In this document: positions 56,532 to 64,000 of the stretch, one piece after another
Position numbering within the stretch: position 1 is the stretch's first letter
Layout of the letters: each line of letters begins with the position of its first letter
Origin: JACCXJ01 sp050740695
GTDB lineage: Bacteria; Pseudomonadota; Gammaproteobacteria; JACCXJ01
Reading direction: 5' to 3'
DNA length: 64,000 nt
Assembly: GCA_050740695.1 (NCBI GenBank)
Contig: JBOIDR010000003.1
Location: forward strand, 11,614 to 75,613
The notes under the pieces: model-generated
Seen by the model: only the letters and a program-made list of their open reading frames with translations
Told to the model about the DNA's origin: nothing
The model's database searches: none
Position numbers and translations under genes: made by a program

Positions 56532-56738
56532 ATGTTCCTGACAGAAGCCCAGCTCGAGGTGCTCACCGGCTACAAGCGCCGGCACAAGCAGATCGCGCGG
56601 CTGATCGAGAAAGGGATCCCGCACGAGGTCTCCGCGGCCGGTTTCCCGGTGGTCGCCACGCGGGAGATCGAGCGGCGCCTGGTAAATGACCCGAAGATCC
56701 GGGTCAAGGACCGGCCGAGGCTGGAGCTCGTGAGGTAG
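56532..56738 (+). CDS. Excisionase-like DUF4224 protein
   Basis: 68 codons from MFLTEAQLEVLTGYKRRHKQ; a start 12 codons earlier is possible. The LTGYKRxxxQ and GFPVVATREIERRL patterns match DUF4224 proteins, which lie directly before phage integrases and probably act as recombination directionality factors. Precedes the integrase gene by 3 bases. Confidence 0.75.
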   Translation: MFLTEAQLEVLTGYKRRHKQIARLIEKGIPHEVSAAGFPVVATREIERRLVNDPKIRVKDRPRLELVR

Positions 56739-56741
56739 TCT

Positions 56742-57728
56742 ATGGACACAATGGGCCGCCAGAAGCTCCACAACAAGCATCTGCCGCCGCGGATGGTGTT
56801 CCGGCATGGGGCCTACTACCACACCCCTCGGATCGACGGTCGCCAGCGAATGGTCCGGCTGTCCGCCGACTTCTCCGAGGCCATCAACCTCTACTACCAG
56901 CGCGAACAGCGGACCATCGTCGGCACCACCGTGAACGACGCGCTCAGCCGTTACGAGCGCGAGGTCCTCCCGGGGAAGGCCGCGGAGACCCAGCGGCACT
57001 ACCGGGGCTACATCGGGCGTCTCCGGGAGGTCTTCGGCGACAGCCACCTGAGTTCCGTCCGTACCTCCCATGTCGCCCAGTACCTCGATCGGCGCTCGGC
57101 CAAGATCTCGGGCAACGGCGAGATCGCTTGCCTATCGTCCGTGTTCAAGTCCGCGATCCGCTGGGGCTGGTGCGACGACAACCCGTGTCGCGGCGCGCCG
57201 CGCAACCCCAAGGGCAGGCGCTATCGCTTGCCGAGCGATGCCGAGCTGGCGGCCATTCGCGTGGCAGCGAGTGAGCAGCTCCGCTGCATGGTCGATCTGG
57301 TGCTGCTCATCGGTCTGCGGAAAGGGGATCTGCTCAAGATCAGATTGCCAGATCTCAAAGCCCAAGGGCTGCGGGTCGAAATCGAGAAGGTTCCCGGCGC
57401 CGTGGCCGTCTTCAAGTGGTCCGAAGGACTGCGGGAAGTCATCGATCGCGCCCGGAGCCTGCGCAGACGCGTAGGGAGCCTGTACCTCTTCGCTACCCGC
57501 CGCGGCCAGCGGTACGGGACCAGCGGGTTCGACTCCATCTGGCGACGGACGCTGAAGCGCGCTCGGGTCGAGGGCCTCACCTTCCACGATCTCCGCCGCT
57601 GGGCGATCAATCAGGCGCAGCGCCAGGGAGGGCTCGATTACGCCCAGGCCATCGGCGTGCACCAGAGCCGCCAATCGACGGAGGGCTATCTGGTGCCTGG
57701 GGAGGTGGTTGTGAGGCCGCTGCGGTGA
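56742..57728 (+). CDS. int: Tyrosine integrase
   Basis: 328 codons. The N-terminal arm-binding domain has GAYYHTPRIDGRQRMVRL, a core-binding domain covers about 70-155, and the catalytic domain has Arg in IGLRKGDLLKIRL, HDLRRWAINQ for the HxxR box, and Tyr in QSTEGYLV. It would recombine attP and attB. Overlaps the next gene (GTGA) and is last but one in an operon whose promoter carries two repressor operators. The attachment site should lie just downstream. Confidence 0.9.
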   Translation: MDTMGRQKLHNKHLPPRMVFRHGAYYHTPRIDGRQRMVRLSADFSEAINLYYQREQRTIVGTTVNDALSRYEREVLPGKAAETQRHYRGYIGRLREVFGDSHLSSVRTSHVAQYLDRRSAKISGNGEIACLSSVFKSAIRWGWCDDNPCRGAPRNPKGRRYRLPSDAELAAIRVAASEQLRCMVDLVLLIGLRKGDLLKIRLPDLKAQGLRVEIEKVPGAVAVFKWSEGLREVIDRARSLRRRVGSLYLFATRRGQRYGTSGFDSIWRRTLKRARVEGLTFHDLRRWAINQAQRQGGLDYAQAIGVHQSRQSTEGYLVPGEVVVRPLR

Positions 57729-57907
57729 CGGCGAGTGTCTTTTGTCAGAAGTGCGGGTTCATCCGCGAAGGATGCGTCTGCCGATTCTTGCGGGCCGCAT
57801 CGCTCTCTGTCGAGTTGGCGTGTGACCACGGATTTCAGGCGTGCCCGGAATGCGATCCTTGCGATTGCGGTGCTAGTGAGCTGTCCGTTATTCGTCCGTT
57901 ATTTTGA
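57725..57907 (+). CDS. Cys-rich zinc-ribbon-like protein
   Basis: 60 codons from a GTG inside the integrase stop. Ten or so Cys residues in knuckle spacing (CQKCGFIREGCVCRF, ACPECDPCDCG). Its last codons run into repeated GTCCGTTA sequence, so its true end may have been fixed by integration. Unknown function, possibly a regulator of recombination. Confidence 0.55.
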   Translation: MTASVFCQKCGFIREGCVCRFLRAASLSVELACDHGFQACPECDPCDCGASELSVIRPLF

Positions 57908-57921
57908 GCATTAACGGACAG
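57881..57921. repeat. GTCCGTTATT repeats, att-site candidate
   Basis: Direct copies at 57883-57892 and 57894-57903 and an inverted copy (TAACGGACAG) at 57912-57921; CTGTCCGTTA and TAACGGACAG form a 10-base inverted repeat. Next to the integrase and at the change to ABC-transporter remnant DNA, so probably part of the right attachment region or arm sites. Confidence 0.45.
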
Positions 57922-58115
57922 TCGATCCCGCCGGAGCCTTTGCAGGATGCGCGTCCCAGACACCAACCGGGTAACCTGGGATTGCCGCGTCGGGCAACCG
58001 CCCTGCATTGGGTAGGTTGTACCATGCCTATCCGGTTGCGCCACCGACTCCCGCAGGCGCTCCCTCGTGTCGCGATTACGCCGTCTGCCCCCACCCTCGT
58101 CCGACCATCCCACCA

Positions 58116-58643
58116 TCCCACCTCCCGCAGCCGATCCGAGGGCTCGATACGGGCGGCGCGGACGCCGCCGAGCACGGCACCGAGGAGGCTCGCGATCAAA
58201 GTCAAGGACAAGGCCGCGAGGAAGTGCCGAGGCAGGAGGAAACAGATGGAGTACCCGGCGCCCAGTCGTGGCTCGCGGTGATGAGCGTGATGCCGAGCTC
58301 CTTTGACCAGATCCATGACCGCGGCGAGGACGCGGCGCGCGGTGATGGGGTCGAGGGAGACGGTCGGCTCGTCGGCAATGACGATCGAAGGCCGGTGCGC
58401 GAGCGCGCGGGCGACGGCTACGTGCTGGCGCTCACCGGCCGACAGGAAGGCCGGGAGCTTGCTCAGATGGCGCTCCACGCCGAGGATCCTGGCGAGGTGC
58501 TCGACAGTACCGTCGGCGGGCAGGCCCAACAGGCGCCGCGACAGCCCGATGTTCTCGCCCACCGTGAGGTAGGGCAAGAATCCCCCGGTCTGGAGCACAT
58601 AGGCGATGTGGCGCTTCCGTAGATCGGAGAGGGGTCCTGGCCG
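58116..58643 (-). pseudogene. ABC transporter remnant (ATPase fused to permease tail)
   Basis: Minus strand reads LSDLRKRHIAYVLQTGGFLP, LSAGERQHVAVARALA (signature and helical domain), SIVIADEPT (Walker B). After a one-base shift near 58290 the natural frame would continue ELGITLITASHDWA. It is joined to a permease C-terminus (AALSLTLIASLLGAVLGG, ARIEPSDRLREV) of the MacB/LolC-E type. N-terminal ATPase part, most of the permease and one reading frame are missing, so it is a deletion relic of an export operon, probably host DNA. Confidence 0.75.
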
Positions 58644-58667
58644 CCGGGCTCTGACCCCTTTACCTAC
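58644..58667. repeat. GGGCTCTGACCCCTTTA motif
   Basis: The word GGGGTCAGAGCCC is a familiar short repeat near REP-associated tyrosine transposases in many proteobacteria. Here it forms the joint between the ABC relic and the prophage fragment. Confidence 0.5.
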
Positions 58668-58847
58668 CTACCAACCTTTACCACTATGCGCCATCAACTC
58701 GATATCTTCCGCGCTCATGAAATCGCTATAAGTATCAAGCAGGTTAGGGGTATAGACTTCCCCAAACACTATGCGCTTTGCTTCGTCAACGCGCTTAATG
58801 CGAACATTGTGGTCAACAATCTCTGCGGATTTCTGGCTGCGCTTCAT
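58668..58847 (-). pseudogene. XkdF-like prophage protein, N-terminal fragment
   Basis: 59 codons starting KRSQKSAEIVDHNVRIKRVD, EAKRIVFGEVYTPNLLDTYS, DFMSAEDIELMAH. This is the N-terminus of PBSX XkdF-type putative proteases. It is cut off at the repeat motif, where a chance stop follows. Confidence 0.7.
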
Positions 58848-58914
58848 TCCCCATCCCCGATTGAACCGGGTTCAAACTCAGTTCAGGATATGCATAATGC
58901 GCACAAGAGGAACT

Positions 58915-59244
58915 TTACGGGGAAAGTTTTTCTTGCTGCTTATAGGTTACGGATTTCGTGTACTTCCAACCGTAACCCCAACGGAACTTCTTTGCCGGGA
59001 AGATAGGCATGCCGCCGATGCGAACGCCAAGAAACATTGCAGTACCAAGGACAAAGGCGAAGAACGCCGGGCATCCGCGCTCAATAAGATTTCCGGCAAC
59101 GCATTTCGCCAACTCCAAATCAGCCACGAAACGCTTCATTGCCGCCCCGCCGCGATGATACGCTTTATCATGTTCGACGCAGCATGGCCCCCAAGTACCA
59201 TCGAGAAACCAACTGCATCCGTCTGATTTAAATTCGTAATCCAT
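58915..59244 (-). CDS. Phage protein with phospholipase A2-like motif
   Basis: 109 codons from MDYEFKSDGCSWFLDGTWGP. The box CCVEHDKAYHRGG has the CCxxHDxxY form of phospholipase A2 active sites (His-Asp), followed by a hydrophobic helix pair and a basic end. Small proteins of this type lie beside head genes of Mu/PBSX-like prophages. Enzymatic activity is not proven. Confidence 0.6.
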   Translation of the reverse strand: MDYEFKSDGCSWFLDGTWGPCCVEHDKAYHRGGAAMKRFVADLELAKCVAGNLIERGCPAFFAFVLGTAMFLGVRIGGMPIFPAKKFRWGYGWKYTKSVTYKQQEKLSP

Positions 59245-59889
59245 TAGAACCCCGCGATGAACTTGATAGTTGAACGGCAATGTCCATGAAAGCGCGGAAC
59301 CAGAAACCCGGCTTCGTGCGATTCATCGTTTGACTTGCCAACAGCTTCTGCTCCGGGAAGCCAAGGCGATACTTCCTTGATTTCGGTTCCTTCTGCGTCA
59401 CTGCGCGGGTAACTTGCAGTTCCGCATCCGCAAGCCGAAACTGCTTGCCGTTCATATGCCTGCAAATCTCCGAAGTTTGCTTGTCGACAACCGCCACGAT
59501 TTCATAGGCCCGCTGCCCGGTAATCATCCCGGCCTTTACCACGCCGTAATGAAACCCCCGCGATGCGCCCGCATTGGCAACAAGCCTCCAGTAAGGAACG
59601 GACTTCAGCCGTTTTTCCATCGCTTCGCGGATTGCCCGGTACGCCTCAACATCGACGTTAACGCCATGCTGAATAATGTTCTTAACGATGCGCTGAAGTT
59701 CCGGCACAACTTGGGTATTGAAACAGTTGTTCGTAAAATATTTCGTGCTTAGAACCATTTCATCCAAGATTTGCTTTACCCGGAATACATCATCAAGCAG
59801 GCTGCGCGAACCCGCGATGGAAGCCCCCACGCGCATCGCGCTTTTCAGATTCCCGGCAATGCGGGCTTCCGTATCTTTATGGGCGAATA

Positions 59890-60180
59890 CCTGATTTCAA
59901 TATGAAGGGTTCAAACCCCCGCCTTTCAGGCGGGCAGATTTCATCTGCAGCCATGAGCGGGCATGGTAGCATAGTCTGATTGAAGAAGGGGATCCGATGG
60001 ACGGCAGCCATACGGTAGTCAAGATTGAATGCCACTTTGTCTGGGTAACGAAGTATCGCTACCAAATCCTGAAGGGAGAGGTGGAGCCGTAGACGCGTCG
60101 TTCAGTCGACGCGTATCCGGACTTTCAGTCCGTAACTCAAACCCACCGGCTTTTAGCCGGTGGTTGTTTAGTGAAATACG
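59890..60180 (+). mobile_element. Internally deleted IS200/IS605 element
   Basis: Left-end hairpin CCCGCC/GGCGGG (59918-59934), a tnpA start, several small hairpins and right-end hairpin CCACCGGC/GCCGGTGG (60143-60163). The order hairpin, truncated tnpA, hairpin, and the absence of inverted terminal repeats or target duplication fit IS200/IS605 transposition. Confidence 0.75.
59998..60093 (+). pseudogene. tnpA: tnpA remnant of IS200/IS605 type
   Basis: 31 codons: MDGSHTVVKIECHFVWVTKY, RYQILKGEVE, the N-terminus of Y1 transposases including the first strand and HFVW box, then a stop. The catalytic HUH and Tyr parts are deleted, so the element could only move with TnpA from elsewhere. Confidence 0.8.
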
Positions 60181-60641
60181 GCTCCGCTTCGTGCAAGGCT
60201 TTTTCAAACCCGCGAACGCCTTCATCCTGCAAAATCTTGTACATCTTCTCCGCGCCTTCGGAACCAACGTTAAAAACGCCGTGCCAAGAACGCCCGCAAT
60301 AACAAGTTCCTGCGGCAAAAATTCTTCTCCGCCGCCCTCTTCATCGTCGTCGCCGGAAACCGCTTTACGAAGTTCATCCACGCTCAAGTTGCTGAAAAGT
60401 TCGCCCTTTTCAATCCAACCCGAATACGTTGAAACATCGTTAACGTATTTCTGTACTCCTGACTTTGCTTCGCAAACTTTGCACATTGCCTGCATTCACC
60501 AGTTTAATCATGGGGTCAAGGATTTTTTCCTGTACCTGTTCGATAATATCTTCAGGCAGGCCCTTCGTGTTAAGGCCATCGCCGCCCGCGCCGTTATCGG
60601 GGGCATTCGGGTCGGTTGGCTTCATCGCATTGGCGAGTTCT

Positions 60642-61968
60642 TTATTCTTTATCGCGCAGGGCTTCCATACCCTTCAGCGTACCCATGCCAAGCAACTTCA
60701 TCGTTACACCGAACGGGAAATCGCCCCATTGTTCTTTGATGGGCTTGATATGGAGGTCGAACAACTCATTGGCGATGCCAATGGCAATGTTCGGGGTCAA
60801 TGCGCCCATCGCATCGAAGGTTGTCAGGGCATTTACAATCGTTTGCGGGTCTGCAATCCGGCGCGGGTTGCTGCGGAAACTCCAGTACGTCGAAGACTTG
60901 CCATCCTTATCAGTCAGGATAACGTTGTTAAAGAAATCATCAACCTTGTTGCGCTCCGGGCCGAATACCTGCCCCTCCGCAACGACAAGGGATGCTTCTG
61001 CAACCGCATAGGTTACATCTTCCGAACCGCCAAGCAGCATCGGGGAAAGCCGGAAGGAATCCCGGATTTTCTTCATATTGTTCTTATCGTATTCTTGGAA
61101 CAGGGCATCATTTTGACGCTCATGAACCAAGGGCTTCATTTCAAGGGCCGGGGCAGGGGTTGACTTATCCGGGCCTGCCGCGATTTCCGAACCAGTGGCT
61201 TCGAGACCCATGACGCGATGAATTGACTTGCGGCCCTGAACGGAATTGATATGTTCTTCGATTTCTTCAATGCTGTCGCCCGTTAAATGCCCGCCCGCGA
61301 CAAGAACCGCCATCGGAGGGATAGCGTTATCCTTGAAGCGTAAGTTCGCTTTCGCGGGAACCCATGACGGAAGGAAGCTGGTTTATCCAACACGGCATAC
61401 CGTAAGGGCTGCCGGGGGCGTACAGCGAATAGAAATGCATTTCGTTGGCTTGTTCATCCGGCTCAAGTTGCGTATAGGGCCTGCCATCCTTGGAACTGAT
61501 AAGGCGGGGGTCGCCGTATTCCTTCCAATAAACTTTTTTCGTGCCGATTTCCTGAACGAAACGGCGGAACCTGCGCTTGATTTTCTGCTTGACGTATTTG
61601 CCATCGCGCACAAGCCAAACCGATGTTTCGGTTTCTTCTTGGTCGCAGGCAGTAAGGCGAACGCTATGCGCGGGAACATGGTAATAGGAAGCGATTTCAC
61701 GGTTGAAGGTTCCCCGGCAAATTTCAACGAAGCGGTATCCGAAAGTTTCCAAATCCCTGCGGATGCGCTCCCGCAGTTCAATAATGCCGTATTCGCCATT
61801 CGGCTGCATGATAAGGGCTTCGCGCTTCGCCTTATCCGCCTTGGCTTCTTTGCTTTCTTCGCCGTTCTCAGGCCCGATATACTCGAACCGATGCCCGAAA
61901 CTTTCAATATTAATAACCATCGCGTCGATACATTGACGCAAAGTATTATTCTCATTCGGGAAGCGCAT
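60642..61968 (-). pseudogene. PBSX-type portal protein, frameshifted
   Basis: The N-terminal half (RFPNENNTLRQCIDAMVINI to GSPYGMPCWINQLPSVMGSR) stops at 61327. The C-terminal half continues from DNAIPPMAVLVAGGHLTGDS in another frame after a one-base shift near 61325. The first codons are also lost: upstream SYNGPSYNPYTL is preceded by a stop. Closest in type to portals of PBSX/Mu-like phages, unlike the P22-type portal of the main prophage. Confidence 0.8.
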
Positions 61969-62106
61969 GAGGGTATAAGGGTTGTACGACGGGCCGTTAT
62001 AAGAAATTCAAAGGCCCTTTTTCGGCGAGAGGAAGAGTACGAGATGGACCTGTGGGTTGTCAAGTACGCGAGCCGCCGGTCCAGGATCGGGGATTTTTCG
62101 GGCGAT

Positions 62107-63191
62107 TCATCGGTCCGAGGCGGCCGGATCCGGGACGTTTTGGCCTCTGAGGCGAGTGCAGGGCAAAGGGGCTGTCGGCTCAGGGAGTTGAACCGGATGG
62201 GGAGGGGGTATCGGGGCCGGGATCAGGCCATTGGGAGTCGGTCGAAATGACCGCGCGGGCGATCGGGGCGGTGCCCGGGCGGACAAGCCGAGATGGGTGA
62301 GGATCTTGGCAATCACGGGCGGATCTTCGATGGCGGCGATGATCGTCAAGGTACCGCCGCACTGCGGACACTGCGTGATGTCGATATCGAATACCCGCTT
62401 GAGCAACTGGGCAAAGCTCAGGCGCACCGGCGCCGAGGGATGGGGCGCGTCAGCGTGAACCGCTGCGGCGTTAGGTGCGTTGACCGGCGCGCTGGGGATG
62501 ATCGCGGAGCGTAACTTGGCGCTGCATCCTCGGCGCGCTAAGCAGGCCCGTCCCTGGGCCTAGCTTCGGGCGCGAGCACGCCATGGAAGCGGATCAGATG
62601 CAACCGCGGACGGGGAACCAGCGCGGCGAGTCGTTGTATGAATTCCAGCGGTGACATCACGACATGGGTGGTCCCGTCGTGGTAGGGGCTTTTGAGTTGC
62701 AGCACGACATCGCCGGCACGGTTGAGTGTCAGTCGTTCGTTGGCAATGGCAGGACGGGTGATATAAGGGCATAGATGTTCCAGCTTGTGGCGCTCATGGG
62801 CGGCGCAGCACACCTTGGCATGGAGGCTAAAGCCCTGCTCGTCGACACAGCGCACGGAGGTCAGTGGTGGCTCTCGTGTCGGGATGGTTTGCAAGCTCAG
62901 TACTTTCTGGCCCGCCCGAGGCCCGAGCGCGATGCGGTAGGTGCAGGCCGCCGCTTGCAGGGGCGCGAGCGCGAGATCCGGATCGGTGTCGGTGAGGTAG
63001 GTCATGCCCTGCTCTTCGATGAGATAGCCCTTGCGCGTCAAGAATTTCATGATGCGCTTTATGATCCGGTTGAGTAGCGCCTGCAGCTCTGTGGCGGTCG
63101 GGGCGTGCACGGTATGGAATACCGGCAGGCCCTCGGTGGTGCGGTAGACCCCATCGAGCACGAGGCAATGCAGATGGATGTTGAGCAACAA
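62107..63191 (-). pseudogene. IS91-type transposase remnant
   Basis: The N-terminal part begins abruptly at LLNIHLHCLVLDGVYRTTEG, with the HUH box (HLH), and runs to RFHGVLAPEARPRDGPA (62538). The C-terminal part (LSFAQLLKRVFDIDITQCPQ, then IAAIEDPPVIAKILTHLG) is in a shifted frame. A 30-40 base insertion or slip lies between. The N-terminal zinc-binding domain is missing. Confidence 0.75.
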
Positions 63192-63194
63192 CCA

Positions 63195-63302
63195 CTCTAA
63201 CTACCATGCCGTCCACGGTGACGGTTTATTTACTATCCTTTCCACCCACTGGTTAATTGTTCTCTTGCGGTCCTCACCTGGCCGCGACATCCCGCGAACG
63301 CG
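63195..63302. other. Short joint between transposase remnant and recombinase module
   Basis: About 100 bases of AT-richer sequence with no gene. It marks the point where the IS91-type gene was cut and the serine recombinase module begins. Confidence 0.5.
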
Positions 63303-63578
63303 GTGACGGTTCAGCATCCCGATGGGGAGGCAATGAAGATCCCGCTGTGGATGCTGCAACCCGAAGCGGCGCGCTTTCATCTCTCCGAACAGATCGAGCT
63401 TTCCTCCTGCGCACTCCGTGCACTCGTTGATTTACTGACCCTGCATTCGTCCACTAAGGTGAAGTCGGAGAAACACCAGGAGCCGACCCATGCAGCAAGT
63501 CACCTTGGCATTCGAGCGCGACGAGCCCACCCCTCACGGTCCAGCGATAGAGGCGGAACGAGAACGACAGCTCGTTGA
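63303..63578 (+). CDS. Short protein of the recombinase module (DUF5372-like end)
   Basis: The first 45 residues (VTVQHPDGEAMKIPLWMLQP, EAARFHLSEQ) match the short proteins that precede large serine recombinases in mobile modules. The frame then runs over the next small gene and its true end is unclear, so the 3-prime part is probably spurious. Confidence 0.4.
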   Translation: MTVQHPDGEAMKIPLWMLQPEAARFHLSEQIELSSCALRALVDLLTLHSSTKVKSEKHQEPTHAASHLGIRARRAHPSRSSDRGGTRTTAR

Positions 63579-63645
63579 ACTGATGGCGCAAGCCATCGTT
63601 GCAGTGCTTCAGCACCGTGATGGAGAAGACCATGAACCCGCATGA
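63490..63645 (+). CDS. Small protein upstream of serine recombinase
   Basis: 51 codons: QQVTLAFERDEPTPHGPAIE, then a helix (RQLVELMAQAIVAVLQH). A short protein of this sort usually lies just before the recombinase. Function unknown. Confidence 0.55.
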   Translation: MQQVTLAFERDEPTPHGPAIEAERERQLVELMAQAIVAVLQHRDGEDHEPA

Positions 63646-63648
63646 ACC

Positions 63649-64000
63649 GGATGCACAGGGACGTGCAGCTTTGAGGAGGTACAGGATGAAACCGCGCAAA
63701 CGATAACGCCCGATCATCTCGCCCGCAAAGCCGTGGTCTATTTACGCCAGTCCTCCCTGCAGCAGGTCAAACAGAACCTAGAGAGCCAACGTCTACAATA
63801 TGCCTTAGCGGATAAAGCCAAGGCCTTGGGCTTCCATCGCGTCGAGATCATCGATTGCGATCTCGGGGTGAGTGCAGCGCCCGGGGCGCAGGTACGCGAA
63901 GGCTTCAAACAGTTGTTAGCCAGCGTCGCCCTGGGCGATGTCGGAATCGTCCTCAGCCGTGAGCTCTCGCGGCTCTCGCGCACCGACAAGGACTGGTGTC
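63649..64000 (+). CDS. Large serine recombinase, partial
   Basis: Frame open to the window edge. Carries the resolvase core KAVVYLRQSSLQQVKQNLES, with the nucleophile Ser in RQSS, then DCDLGVSAAPG and VLSRELSRLSRTDKDW. No in-frame start codon is present before it: an ATG with GAGGAGG at 63686 is one base out of frame, as if an A was lost from ATGAAAACC. The catalytic C-terminal and DNA-binding parts lie beyond the window. Confidence 0.75.

Larger units (their letters stand above)
59228..60625 (-). pseudogene. MuF-like head-morphogenesis gene, frameshifted and interrupted
   Basis: Pieces in order: KPTDPNAPDNGAGGDGLNTK start, shift near 60460, VCEAKSGVQKYVNDVSTYSG, shift near 60285 (frame should read NVGSEGAEKMYKILQDEG), insertion of an IS200-type element (59890-60180), then HKDTEARIAGNLKSAMRVGA to the MuF box IVAVVDKQTSEICRHMNGKQ. 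MuF/SPP1 gp7 proteins join the portal and enter the head. At least two shifts plus an insertion make it a pseudogene. Confidence 0.75.

Noticed and set aside
1..64000. tRNA, rRNA and CRISPR arrays
   Set aside because: No cloverleaf with a T-loop was found near the integrase, no rRNA stretches, and the direct repeats present lack regular spacers.

Overview
The window is most simply read as the bulk of one temperate podovirus-type prophage in a GC-rich bacterium, followed by about 6 kb of scrambled mobile DNA. The host is probably a proteobacterium, judging from the HicB, MqsA-like, IS91, IS200 and REP-type elements; the genus cannot be named from sequence alone. No rRNA, tRNA or CRISPR array was seen.

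Region 1 (about 1-42.6 kb, almost all minus strand) is the late region, transcribed right to left: small and large terminase, P22-type portal, scaffold, N4 gp56-type capsid, head-tail and tail proteins, an N-acetylmuramidase endolysin, a repeat-rich tail protein, a long coiled-coil protein, a proline-rich virion protein, and a 17.1-kb frame (5,717 codons). That frame strings together an adenine methyltransferase, a SNF2-like helicase, zinc-peptidase motifs, two BECR-nuclease-like domains, an ADP-ribosyltransferase-like domain and a PLxRFG segment, as in DarB-like polyvalent proteins. It carries a nested gene in another minus-strand frame and an HNH endonuclease gene on the opposite strand. Terminator-like hairpins sit between many structural genes. 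A partial HU-like gene lies at the left edge, so the left prophage end is outside the window.

Region 2 (42.6-57.9 kb) is the early, regulatory and accessory region. It has a FimB-sized tyrosine recombinase, a solitary HicB, a Rep-like winged-helix protein between direct repeats, three RMF/CrpP-like small genes, a divergent repressor pair with three operators spaced exactly 25 bp apart, and a family of DUF1640-like coiled-coil membrane proteins, one fused to a second repressor. It also has an MqsA-like regulator, secreted small proteins, and a plus-strand operon ending in the integrase and a Cys-rich protein. Two further copies of the same operator cover the promoter of the integrase operon, which points to one repressor governing both lysogeny control and excision or integration.

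Region 3 (57.9-64 kb) holds a deleted ABC-transporter remnant, a decayed PBSX/Mu-like head module (portal, MuF, PLA2-like, XkdF) of lower GC that has taken an internally deleted IS200/IS605 element, a broken IS91-type transposase, and the start of a large serine recombinase module that runs off the right edge.

The most unusual signals are the nested and antisense genes of the 17-kb frame, the repeats and hairpins that sit in frame inside coding sequence, the shuffled repressor/DUF1640 cassettes with a near-identical inverted repeat, the five-site operator regulon, and an in-frame UGA inside an otherwise tightly overlapped operon.
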